A stretch of 20,984 bases of DNA from Deinococcus sp. Lineage in GTDB: Bacteria; Deinococcota; Deinococci; Deinococcales; Deinococcaceae. A model generated the notes under the pieces. It was not told the DNA's origin and searched no databases. It saw nothing but the letters and a program-made list of their open reading frames with translations. Numbering within the stretch: the first letter of the stretch is position 1; each line of letters opens with the position of its first letter. The position numbers and the translations under genes were made by a program. Location of the stretch: contig JAGLBK010000017.1 of the NCBI GenBank assembly GCA_018260275.1, positions 1-20,984 on the forward strand. Reading direction: 5' to 3'. Shown piece after piece: positions 12,586 through 20,425 of the stretch.

Positions 12586-13814
12586 GTGCCTGTGTCTCCG
12601 TTTGTGGCCGCGCCATACAGTTCCATAAACCGCTGGCGGCTCAGGATGCTTAGGCGGGGGGCTTTGGCGGTGGGATCGTTGCCGTAAGCGCGGCGCAGCA
12701 CGTTGGCCCAGCCCTGCAAGCGGCGTGCGGTGCCGGGCGGCAGGTCATGGTTTTCAAAGTTCAGCAGCCCGAGCAGCGGCGACACCGCCGAAAGGCAAAA
12801 AATGTATTGCGCGTCGGCCAGTTCCATCCGGGTCTGCCAGTCTCGCGCTACCACCCGCAGATCGTCACGCCGGGCCTGGCGCACCGATGCACGCGGGCCG
12901 AGGTCCACCAGCACCGGGTTGTTGACATGAAATTCCAGGGCAGGAACCCCTGCGGGCACGTCCTGACCGTTTTGTAGCCGCACCCCCGACAGTGGAAACG
13001 GCACGCGGGCGATACGGAACAGGTTGTCGGCCCGCCCACCCGCGAAGGTCACGCCGCCCAGCCGGTCAAAAATGGCGTCCAACGCCAGAAAAGCCCGGCG
13101 TCTGAAGTCGGCGCGGCCCTGCGGCGCGGCCCCGTCCAGCGCGTCTAGCCGCACCGCTTTGTAGCCCCGCACCTTCAGGTCGGCCAGCAGGCCCGGGAGC
13201 ATGGGCACGGCCTTTTGTGCGCCCGGCCCGGCGTCGTGCAACACCACCACCGCGCCCGGCACCAGCAGGCGACCCAGGCGTTCGCGCACCTGCTCCGGCG
13301 TGAATCGAGCGTGCCAGTCGTGACCCTCGATGCTCCAGTGTGCCCCGGTCAGACCCGCCTTTCGCTGCCCCAGGATGGTCGCCAGGGTGTACGCGCCGTG
13401 GGGCGGGCGGTGCAGCCTGACCGGCTGGCCGGTGACTTTACCGATGCGCCGGGCGGCCTCGCCAGGGTCAGCGAAAGCCCCCCAGAGCGAACGAATCCAG
13501 GCGTGGCGATGCAGCGCGGCGTGGGCCTCTACCTGATGCCCTTCGCTCAGCATTCGCGCCATCAGGTCAGGTTGGGCCTCGGCGCTGGCGGCCAGCACAA
13601 AGAAAGTGGCCTTTGCGCCCGCTGCCGCCAGCGCGTCCAGCACGGCGGGCGTCGTGGCGGGATCGGGGCCGTCGTCAAAGGTGAGGGCGACCTCGTGGCG
13701 GGCGCGTTTGCCCTCGCGTATCAGTCCCAGGTTGGCGAGTTGCACCAGCAGGTACGGCAGGCCGATGTAAGCCAGCAGACCCGCCTCCAGTGCCCCTTTT
13801 GCGCGTCTGTTCAT
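12582..13814 (-). CDS. Polysaccharide deacetylase (NodB) fused to an extra C-terminal domain
   Basis: The 410-residue protein has a hydrophobic N-terminal helix (about 8-32) that may anchor it in the membrane. The NodB domain (about 40-215) has motif 1 LTFDDGPDP with D47-D48, the zinc histidines H98 and H102 (HAALH), motif 3 RPPHG (136-140) and motif 5 VVLHDAG (H193). Carbohydrate esterase family 4 enzymes remove acetyl groups from N-acetylglucosamine-type sugars. About 170 further residues follow, with FHVNNPVLVDLGP near the middle; they are outside the NodB fold and may be a YkoP-like domain (recalled, not checked). Overlaps of 4 nt on both sides tie it to the glycosyltransferase and methyltransferase. 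Inference: it acts on a glycolipid headgroup made next door. Confidence 0.88.
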   Translation of the reverse strand: MNRRAKGALEAGLLAYIGLPYLLVQLANLGLIREGKRARHEVALTFDDGPDPATTPAVLDALAAAGAKATFFVLAASAEAQPDLMARMLSEGHQVEAHAALHRHAWIRSLWGAFADPGEAARRIGKVTGQPVRLHRPPHGAYTLATILGQRKAGLTGAHWSIEGHDWHARFTPEQVRERLGRLLVPGAVVVLHDAGPGAQKAVPMLPGLLADLKVRGYKAVRLDALDGAAPQGRADFRRRAFLALDAIFDRLGGVTFAGGRADNLFRIARVPFPLSGVRLQNGQDVPAGVPALEFHVNNPVLVDLGPRASVRQARRDDLRVVARDWQTRMELADAQYIFCLSAVSPLLGLLNFENHDLPPGTARRLQGWANVLRRAYGNDPTAKAPRLSILSRQRFMELYGAATNGDTGT

Positions 13815-14968
13815 TGAATGTCCCCCCGGCGTTCCAGGGCGTCCAGCACTGCCGCCGCCACCCGCGCCGCCGAATCGGGATGGCCCACGCGGGCGGCGTT
13901 GCGGCTCATTTCGGCGTGAGTTTCGCGGTCAAGAGCACGCATCACCGCCGGGCGCACGTCCTCCAGCTTTCTGGCCCAGATTCCGGCCCCCTGGCGCTCA
14001 ATAAATGCGGCGTTGCCTTCCTCGTGACCGGGAATCGGCTCATAGATGACCAGCGGCACGCCCAGCGCCGTCGCCTCCGCCACCGTCAGGCCGCCCGCCT
14101 TGCCCACCACCAGGTCGGAGGCGGCCAGCAGTTCGGGAAAATCCGCCGTGAAGCCGATGTGGTGCAGCGTCGCGCCGCCCACTTGCTCCACGCCGCTGCT
14201 TTTAGCCCCGGCCAGAATCAGCACCTGCACCCGCTGGCCCAGGTTGCTCAGAACGTCCAGCAGGGGCCGCAGCGCCCGGTAAGTTCCTGTACCGCCACCG
14301 GACACCAGAATCAGCGGAAGGTCGGGGTGCAGGCCAAAGCGCTGCCGCAGCGCCACCTTATCGGCTCCGACCAGCGGGGCAAAGCGGGTGGAAATAGGAA
14401 TGCCCGTGACCACTACCTTTTCAGGCAGTAGACCCCGCGCTACCAATTCGGCTTTAGTATCGTCGCTGGCGACCATCACCAAGTCGGCTTCGGAACGCAC
14501 CCAGTGAAAATGCGCGGCGTAATCGGTGACGATCATCGCGTTCAGGAACGGTGCGGCCCCGCGCTGGCGGGCGCTTCCGGCCACCGCCGCTGGCCCCCAG
14601 TAGGTGCTGACGACCACCTGCGGCTTCAGCTCGGCCAGGTCGCGCTGAAACTGACCCAGGCCAATCCAGGTAAACGCCCGGCTGATGAAATTGACCGGGT
14701 GGTCGAGGTCGGTGAAGCGGTAAAAAGCGCGGTAGAGCCAGGGCGCATACTTCAGCTCGAAGTGGTAGAGGTCAACCGTGAGAAAGCGTTCGGGGGCGTG
14801 CAGATAATCCACCGAGTCTTTATGGTGGCTGGTCACGGTGACGCCGCGCCGGGCCAGGGCCTCCTCCAGCGCCGCCTGCGCCTGGTCGTGTCCCAGCCCC
14901 AGCGACACCGACATGAACAGTGCGGTCAGTTCGCCCGGCAGGCGGCCTACGCCCGGCGCAGCAGCCAC
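13811..14968 (-). CDS. GT28-type glycosyltransferase, MGDG synthase/UgtP-like
   Basis: The 385-residue GT-B protein resembles MurG, monogalactosyldiacylglycerol synthase and processive diacylglycerol glucosyltransferases. The N-terminal domain has SVSLGLGHDQAQAALEEAL, the lipid-acceptor side. The C-terminal domain has LVSGGGTGTYRA, DLVVGKAGGLTVAEA and the nucleotide-sugar motif EPIPGHEEGNAAFI. It probably adds a sugar to a lipid at the inner face of the cytoplasmic membrane. The GTG at 14968 overlaps the permease gene by 22 nt; an ATG at 14914 would remove part of the first beta strand, so I prefer the GTG with limited certainty. It sits between the permease and deacetylase genes in the operon. 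Confidence 0.87.
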   Translation of the reverse strand: MAAAPGVGRLPGELTALFMSVSLGLGHDQAQAALEEALARRGVTVTSHHKDSVDYLHAPERFLTVDLYHFELKYAPWLYRAFYRFTDLDHPVNFISRAFTWIGLGQFQRDLAELKPQVVVSTYWGPAAVAGSARQRGAAPFLNAMIVTDYAAHFHWVRSEADLVMVASDDTKAELVARGLLPEKVVVTGIPISTRFAPLVGADKVALRQRFGLHPDLPLILVSGGGTGTYRALRPLLDVLSNLGQRVQVLILAGAKSSGVEQVGGATLHHIGFTADFPELLAASDLVVGKAGGLTVAEATALGVPLVIYEPIPGHEEGNAAFIERQGAGIWARKLEDVRPAVMRALDRETHAEMSRNAARVGHPDSAARVAAAVLDALERRGDIQ

Positions 14969-16092
14969 AGCCCCCCCAGCGCGAACACGATATTCGCCAG
15001 CCAGATGCCCAGTTCGGGAATGCCGACCAGGACGTTCGCCAGTGTCAGGCCCACCGAGAACAGCAGGTAATACGCCACCGCAATCATCAGCGCAATGCCC
15101 AGGCTGACGCCCAGCCTGCGGCCAAAGCGCAGGGCAAAGGGCAGCGCGGCCAGAATCAGCACCAGATTGGCGAAGGGCAAGGCCAGCTTGCGGCCCAGGC
15201 TCAGGCGGGCAGCATACCGGTCAGTCTGCTTGACGCCGGGCGCGGTCAGTTTGGTAATCAGTTCGGGCCAGCCCTCGGCGTCGGCTCCAATCGCGTCGGC
15301 GTAGCGGGCCAGGGTCTGCTTGCGGCTCAGGCCGGTGTCCACGTTCAGCGCGTCGGTGGTCTTTTCGGGCACCACCACGTTCGGAAACACCGCCTGCACC
15401 GCTGCGCGGAAGGCCGCCGGGTCGTTCTCTGGCACCGCCGACAGTTTGGCGGCCTCGGCATAATCCACGGTGTAGACGCTGTAGCCTGTGAGCGCCAGTT
15501 GATTGTTCTCAAAGGTGCCCTGGTCGGCAAAAATCAGCGTGCCACGCCGGGGGTTGTCGGGCTGCCATTTTTCCACGCGCACGCCCTGCATCTGGCGGGT
15601 TTTGGAGTCGTAGCCCTGCATGGCGAGACTGAGATTGCCGCCCAGGTCGACGGTTTTGCCCACGAGTTGCGACAGCCCCGCGCCGGTCAGGGCGTCCCAG
15701 TACAGGCCGCGCGTTTCCACGTTGGCCTTGGGCGCAATCCAGAGGCTCAGGAACGCCGAGAGGGCCGTGACCAGCAGCCCAATCACCAGCGCCGGGCGGG
15801 TCATGCGGCCCAGGCTGATGCCCCCGGTCTGCACAGCGACCAGTTCGCGCTCGGTAGACATGCGGCCAAACGCCACCACGGTCATCAGCACCACGGCCAT
15901 CGGCAGCACCTTGACCAGCGTGTCAGGCATCTGGTAAGCAATCCATTTGCCGGTGAGCAAGGGCGGCACGCCTGAGAGCCACTGACTGGAGATAAAGAAA
16001 TAGCCAAAGGACAAGACGGCCGTGAACAGCAGCGTTCCGGCCAGCAGCGGCGGGATGAGTTCGGCGGTGACGTAGCGGGTTAAGCGGGTCAA
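14947..16092 (-). CDS. LptF/LptG family permease
   Basis: The 381-residue protein has three membrane helices at the N-terminus (about 11-35, 50-75 and 97-120), a soluble beta-rich middle of about 160 residues, and three helices at the C-terminus. This is the LptF/LptG (YjgP/YjgQ) plan. In LPS-bearing bacteria two such subunits with LptB extract lipopolysaccharide for transport to the outer membrane. Only one is visible here. Deinococci have an outer envelope layer but no classical LPS, so the cargo is probably another glycolipid; the adjoining glycosyltransferase and deacetylase fit that. It starts with a TTG supported by GGAGG 6 nt upstream. Confidence 0.92.
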   Translation of the reverse strand: MTRLTRYVTAELIPPLLAGTLLFTAVLSFGYFFISSQWLSGVPPLLTGKWIAYQMPDTLVKVLPMAVVLMTVVAFGRMSTERELVAVQTGGISLGRMTRPALVIGLLVTALSAFLSLWIAPKANVETRGLYWDALTGAGLSQLVGKTVDLGGNLSLAMQGYDSKTRQMQGVRVEKWQPDNPRRGTLIFADQGTFENNQLALTGYSVYTVDYAEAAKLSAVPENDPAAFRAAVQAVFPNVVVPEKTTDALNVDTGLSRKQTLARYADAIGADAEGWPELITKLTAPGVKQTDRYAARLSLGRKLALPFANLVLILAALPFALRFGRRLGVSLGIALMIAVAYYLLFSVGLTLANVLVGIPELGIWLANIVFALGGLWLLRRA

Positions 16093-16098
16093 GGTGCG

Positions 16099-16103
16099 CC
16101 TCC
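16099..16103 (-). promoter_or_regulatory. Strong Shine-Dalgarno sequence for a TTG start of the permease
   Basis: GGAGG lies 6 nt before TTG at 16092. It decides the start because no ATG or GTG is suitably placed. mreB has the same GGAGG, 6-nt and TTG arrangement. Confidence 0.75.
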
Positions 16104-16107
16104 GGCG

Positions 16108-16139
16108 CTGTGAGTGGGAAGTGGGAAGTGGGGAGCGGG
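16108..16139. repeat. Short degenerate GTGGGAA tandem repeat
   Basis: GTGAGTGGGAAGTGGGAAGT is followed by two further degenerate units (GGGGAGC, GGGAA), giving a roughly 7-bp period. It lies just upstream of the permease ribosome-binding site. Confidence 0.6.
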
Positions 16140-16158
16140 AAAACCCTCAGGGGCCACA

Positions 16159-16229
16159 CCACTGACCACTAAGTCCTTGCCGCGTGATGACGCACGCTCT
16201 ACCCGGCAGAGACTTAACCACTGTCCACT
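16159..16229. repeat. Nested stem-loop flanked by 12-bp direct repeats, fabZ-permease gap
   Basis: TAAGTC (16170-16175) pairs with GACTTA (16211-16216), GCC (16179-16181) with GGC (16205-16207), and GCGTG (16182-16186) with CACGC (16193-16197). CCACTGACCACT (16159-16170) and CCACTGTCCACT (16218-16229) flank it and differ by one base. It could be a processing or attenuation hairpin in the transcript, or a small inserted element. Confidence 0.5.
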
Positions 16230-16690
16230 CACTGTTTTGCCACCGCGAACAGAATCTGCATCTCCGCCGCCACCTGCCCGTCTACCTCGGCGCGGCAGGT
16301 CGTTTTGCCCAGGCCCCGGCGCAGGAATTCCAGCTTGGCGTATAGGTGCAGCTGGTCGCCGGGAATCACCTTGCGCTTGAAGCGTGCGCCCTCGATTCCG
16401 GCCAGATACCCGATTTGCCCCGGTTCCATCTGCCCATGCAGGCAGAACATACTGGCCTGCGCCAGCGCCTCGGTAATCAGCACGCCGGGCATCACGGGTT
16501 CCTGCGGAAAGTGACCCACGAAAAATGGCTCGCCTATGGTCACGTTCTTGAGGGCGTGAACCTCGCCGTTTTCGGTGCTCAGTACGCGGTCCACCAGGAT
16601 GAACGGGAAGCGGTGCGGCAGTGCCCTGAGCACGTCCTGAATAAGCAGGGGAGCAGCAGCGGAAGTAGGGGCGGCAGAGTCGGCAGTCAT
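16229..16690 (-). CDS. fabZ: 3-hydroxyacyl-ACP dehydratase
   Basis: The 153-residue hot-dog fold enzyme removes water from 3-hydroxyacyl-ACP in type II fatty acid elongation. Evidence: LPHRFPFILVDRVL near the N-terminus, the catalytic histidine H60 in GHFPQEPVMPGVL and the catalytic glutamate E74 in ITEALAQAS. Length and motifs are typical of FabZ. A good promoter (TTGACG, 16 nt, TAGACT) ends 7 nt before the ATG, so the mRNA is probably leaderless. It is first in the minus-strand envelope block, 136 nt before the permease. In Proteobacteria fabZ often sits with lipid A genes; here it sits with glycolipid-type genes. Confidence 0.96.
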   Translation of the reverse strand: MTADSAAPTSAAAPLLIQDVLRALPHRFPFILVDRVLSTENGEVHALKNVTIGEPFFVGHFPQEPVMPGVLITEALAQASMFCLHGQMEPGQIGYLAGIEGARFKRKVIPGDQLHLYAKLEFLRRGLGKTTCRAEVDGQVAAEMQILFAVAKQ

Positions 16691-16697
16691 AACAGGC

Positions 16698-16725
16698 AGT
16701 CTACGGGGCTACGGTGAGGCGTCAA
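16698..16725 (-). promoter_or_regulatory. Leaderless promoter of fabZ
   Basis: TTGACG (16720-16725) and TAGACT (16698-16703) are spaced by 16 nt. The -10 box ends 7 nt before the ATG. It is the best-formed promoter in the window and may drive the whole envelope block. Confidence 0.75.
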
Positions 16726-16754
16726 CCGCCGGGCCGGGCCAGTGAAGCTGTGCC

Positions 16755-16894
16755 TAGAGCAGTTTGCATAAAAAGGCCACGTTGTTTGTGGCTTTTTATG
16801 CCGAGCAAAGCGAGTGACTTTTAACGAGCAGCTGGAATGATGGAGCCGTTTGGGGCACAGTTCCACAAATGGCGTAATTATGCAAGCTGCTCTA
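16755..16894. mobile_element. 140-bp MITE-like element with terminal inverted repeats and TA ends
   Basis: TAGAGCAGTTTGCATAA at 16755 and TTATGCAAGCTGCTCTA at 16878 are inverted copies with one mismatch in 17. Each end has TA outside GAGCAG, which fits a TA target duplication as made by IS630/Tc1-mariner elements. It has no coding capacity. It fills almost the whole gap between fabZ and mreB. Whether it is a true MITE needs other genomic copies. Confidence 0.6.
16768..16799. terminator. Bidirectional terminator hairpin inside the MITE-like element
   Basis: ATAAAAAGGCCAC, a 7-nt loop and GTGGCTTTTTAT form a stem with one bulged G. GTGGC pairs with GCCAC, with A/T runs on both sides, so a T tract follows the stem on either strand. 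On the minus strand it is downstream of mreB and would end that transcript. Confidence 0.7.
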
Positions 16895-16912
16895 AGGCGG
16901 GCGCTCCCCATC

Positions 16913-17971
16913 TCAGCGGCGCAGGTAGCTGTCGCTGGAGACCAGACTGTCGCCCAGCTCGGGAATCATGTCCAGCGCCATGCCCGTGCCGATAGCCACG
17001 GTTTCGACGGTATGTTCGGGCACGGTGACCGGAATGCCGGTGCTCTGGCGCATCAGTTCGTCGAAGTTACGCAGCAGGCTGCCGCCCCCGGTCATCACGA
17101 TGCCCCGGTCCACGATGTCGCTGACCAGCTCGGGCGGGGTAATTTCCAGCACGCGCTTGGTCGCCTCAATGATCTTGCCGACCGGTTCGAGCAGCGCCTC
17201 GACAATGTTGGAGGTGTCCAGCGTGATGCTGCGCGGCAGCCCGGTTTGCAGGTCGCGCCCACGAATCTCGGCCATCACGTTCTCGGCCTCGTCAAACACG
17301 ATGGCGGCTCCCAGCTTGATCTTGATTTCCTCGGCGGTGCGCTCACCGATCAACACGCCGTGTTTGCGCCGCACGTAGCGCATGATGCTCTCGTCGAATT
17401 CGTCGCCCGCCACCCGCAGCGACTCGCTGACCACGATGCCGCCCAGCGAGATCACGGCGATGTCGGTGCTGCCCCCGCCGATGTCCACGACCATGCTGCC
17501 CAGCGGGTCCAGCACGTTGAGGCCCGCGCCGATGGCGGCGGCGAGCGGTTCCTCGATCAGGTAAGCGCGCCGTGCCCCGGCGTTCAGGGCAGCGCGGGCC
17601 ACGGCGCGTTTTTCCACGTCGCTGGTGTTGCTGGGCACCCCGATCATCATCTGGGGTTTGAAGCCGCCCAGACTCATGAAGCGGCTGCCGCTGCCCTGAC
17701 CCTTCTGAATTTTTTGCAGGAACATGCTGATCATTTTCTCGGTCAGGTCCTCGTCGGCAATCACGCCGTCGCGCACCGGGCGCACCGCCACGATGCCCGC
17801 AGGCGTGCGCCCGAGCATCCGGTACGCCTCGTCGCCGACCGCCTTGACCTGTCTGGTGTCACGGGTCATAGCGATGACGCTCGGTTCCTTCAGAACCAGG
17901 CCGCGGCTCTTGGTGTAAATGAGGAAAGTCGCCGTTCCCAAGTCGATGCCGATATCTTCTGCCAGCCTCAA
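16913..17971 (-). CDS. mreB: Rod shape-determining actin homologue MreB
   Basis: The 352-residue protein forms membrane-associated filaments that guide lateral wall synthesis. It has the actin-fold phosphate 1 loop GIDLGTATFLIY, phosphate 2 loop VVDIGGGSTDIAVISLGGI and adenosine motif MTGGGSLLRNFDELM. I place the start at the TTG at 17969-17971 because GGAGG sits 6 nt upstream and the product then begins MRLAEDIGIDLGTA, as in the family; a longer reading from 18031 adds residues not expected in MreB. A TACGAT box at 17998-18003 could be its -10. No mreC, mreD or rodA is adjacent. Confidence 0.94.
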   Translation of the reverse strand: MRLAEDIGIDLGTATFLIYTKSRGLVLKEPSVIAMTRDTRQVKAVGDEAYRMLGRTPAGIVAVRPVRDGVIADEDLTEKMISMFLQKIQKGQGSGSRFMSLGGFKPQMMIGVPSNTSDVEKRAVARAALNAGARRAYLIEEPLAAAIGAGLNVLDPLGSMVVDIGGGSTDIAVISLGGIVVSESLRVAGDEFDESIMRYVRRKHGVLIGERTAEEIKIKLGAAIVFDEAENVMAEIRGRDLQTGLPRSITLDTSNIVEALLEPVGKIIEATKRVLEITPPELVSDIVDRGIVMTGGGSLLRNFDELMRQSTGIPVTVPEHTVETVAIGTGMALDMIPELGDSLVSSDSYLRR

Positions 17972-17977
17972 AATCGT

Positions 17978-17982
17978 CCTCC
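17978..17982 (-). promoter_or_regulatory. Shine-Dalgarno sequence setting a TTG start for mreB
   Basis: GGAGG lies 6 nt before the TTG at 17971 and decides between this and longer readings of the gene. Confidence 0.75.
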
Positions 17983-18050
17983 GAACAAAACAGGGCAATC
18001 GTAGCACGGCCCCCAATGCCGGAGAATCCACCGAAAGTAAGAGGGCTTTA

Positions 18051-18113
18051 AGAGACCTCCTGCAAAAATCGCAGCGAGGTCGGTCTAAGGGTCAAAGGGT
18101 CCAAGGGCAAAAG
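18051..18113. repeat. Inverted repeat followed by degenerate AAGGGTC heptamers
   Basis: GACCTC (18054-18059) pairs with GAGGTC (18076-18081). Right after it CTAAGGGTCAAAGGGTCCAA and GGGCAAAAG form about three degenerate AAGGGTC units. The start, GAGACCTCCTGCAAAAATC, is reminiscent of IS5-type ends, but no partner end was found. The rest of 18032-18197 shows nothing I can name. Confidence 0.45.
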
Positions 18114-18197
18114 ACGTGCAGGCTTGAAGGATTTGCGAAGGGACTTTGCACCAATAATTTCCAGCTCTGCCCGCAATCTATGACTTTCGTAGGAGGG

Positions 18198-18830
18198 CTA
18201 AGGAAGCAACGTAAAGACCACCGTCTGTTCGCCAGTCATGCTCAGCGCACAGCTATCCGGCAGACTAACGCGCAGCTCTCCCCCACCAAGTTCGGCGGCG
18301 GCGTTCAGCAGAGGCCGGTCGGCGGCAGCGTCCAGCGTGCCCCACAGGTGCGCCGCGCCGCCCCCAGCCATGGCCCGCCACAGCAGGGCACCAACCGGCT
18401 CGTGGCCGTCGTAGGCCAGCAACAGCACAGAGTCACGTTCGCCTTCTAGCTTCCGGGCCAGGTGGCGGGCAATCGCGCCGCCCCACTCGGGGGTGTCATG
18501 GGCTTCGGCCAGCACCTGCGACCACACCCAGAGTTGCAGGCGCGAGACCTGCTCGACCTGAATAGTGGGTGGCGCGGAAGCCGCGACAAACGTGCCGACC
18601 CGCACGCCGCCGACATCCTGCCCAGCCACCACGAACTCCGAGGCGACCACACGGGGCTGCCCGCCTTGCTGTTCCACGAAGTGCAGGGCAGCGGGAGTGC
18701 CGAGGTAGGCGGCGTTGAGGCCCAGCACGTTGACTTCTGGCGTCGAGAGGTGCACGCCGCCCGGAAACCCACTGTGCCGGGTCGCTAGCGGCGCAAAATA
18801 GTCGATGAGTTTAGCGAGGACACCAGGCAT
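18198..18830 (-). CDS. Hypothetical protein, possibly GNAT-like
   Basis: I do not firmly recognise this 210-residue soluble protein. Its C-terminal half (about 140-205) has a strand-rich layout, VLLLAYDGHEPVGALLWRA, that resembles the central strands of GNAT acetyltransferases, where a bound acetyl-CoA would be read by a Q/RxxGxG/A motif. I cannot see that motif, so an active acetyltransferase is doubtful. The N-terminal half (TPEVNVLGLNAAYLGTPAAL) could be a degenerate first GNAT lobe. The ATG at 18830 is used; no strong Shine-Dalgarno or leaderless promoter was found. It lies between gdh and mreB on the same strand. Confidence 0.6.
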   Translation of the reverse strand: MPGVLAKLIDYFAPLATRHSGFPGGVHLSTPEVNVLGLNAAYLGTPAALHFVEQQGGQPRVVASEFVVAGQDVGGVRVGTFVAASAPPTIQVEQVSRLQLWVWSQVLAEAHDTPEWGGAIARHLARKLEGERDSVLLLAYDGHEPVGALLWRAMAGGGAAHLWGTLDAAADRPLLNAAAELGGGELRVSLPDSCALSMTGEQTVVFTLLP

Positions 18831-18914
18831 ACCCAGCAGTAGAGCCTAAGTGGGGGCGCAAAGTCACTCATCATTTGAACTGGGGCAACTTGCAGGCAGT
18901 GGAGCAAAATTCGG

Positions 18915-18969
18915 CAGGCTCAGTCTTCAGCCTCATTTTCCAGGCTCAGTCTCGAGTTTTCTAGGCTCA
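18915..18969. repeat. Three spaced CAGGCTCA repeats downstream of glutamate dehydrogenase
   Basis: CAGGCTCAGTCT occurs exactly at 18915-18926 and 18941-18952, and TAGGCTCAC follows at 18962, a spacing of 21-26 bp. On the minus strand this reads as TGAGCCT followed by GAAAA-type sequence, with an AGCCT/AGGCT mini-hairpin. It begins right after the gdh stop. The function is unknown; there is no T tract typical of a terminator. Confidence 0.55.
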
Positions 18970-18974
18970 CCCGT

Positions 18975-20303
<1,329 letters not shown>

Positions 20304-20425
20304 AACAGGACACTCCTTGAAGATTGGGCTGAAGCCTGAGCAGATGAAACGAAAGCGTGCAGCACGGGAAAAACTGTTCTAAGACAATGGAACCAGCAGC
20401 CGGGCAGACTTTATGAATCCACGCC

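Noticed and set aside
14920..15975. A 351-residue plus-strand open frame antisense to the permease
   Set aside because: Its composition (His, Gln, Arg, Gly) and low-complexity look are those of a shadow frame; the permease on the other strand has clear membrane helices and a ribosome-binding site.
16850..18004. A 384-residue plus-strand open frame antisense to mreB
   Set aside because: It is a shadow of mreB, whose actin motifs are intact on the minus strand.
18084..18113. Heptamer repeats as a CRISPR array
   Set aside because: Units are only about 7 bp and contiguous with no spacers; no cas gene is present.
18915..18969. CAGGCTCA repeats as a CRISPR array
   Set aside because: Only three short imperfect units within 55 bp, without spacers of constant length.
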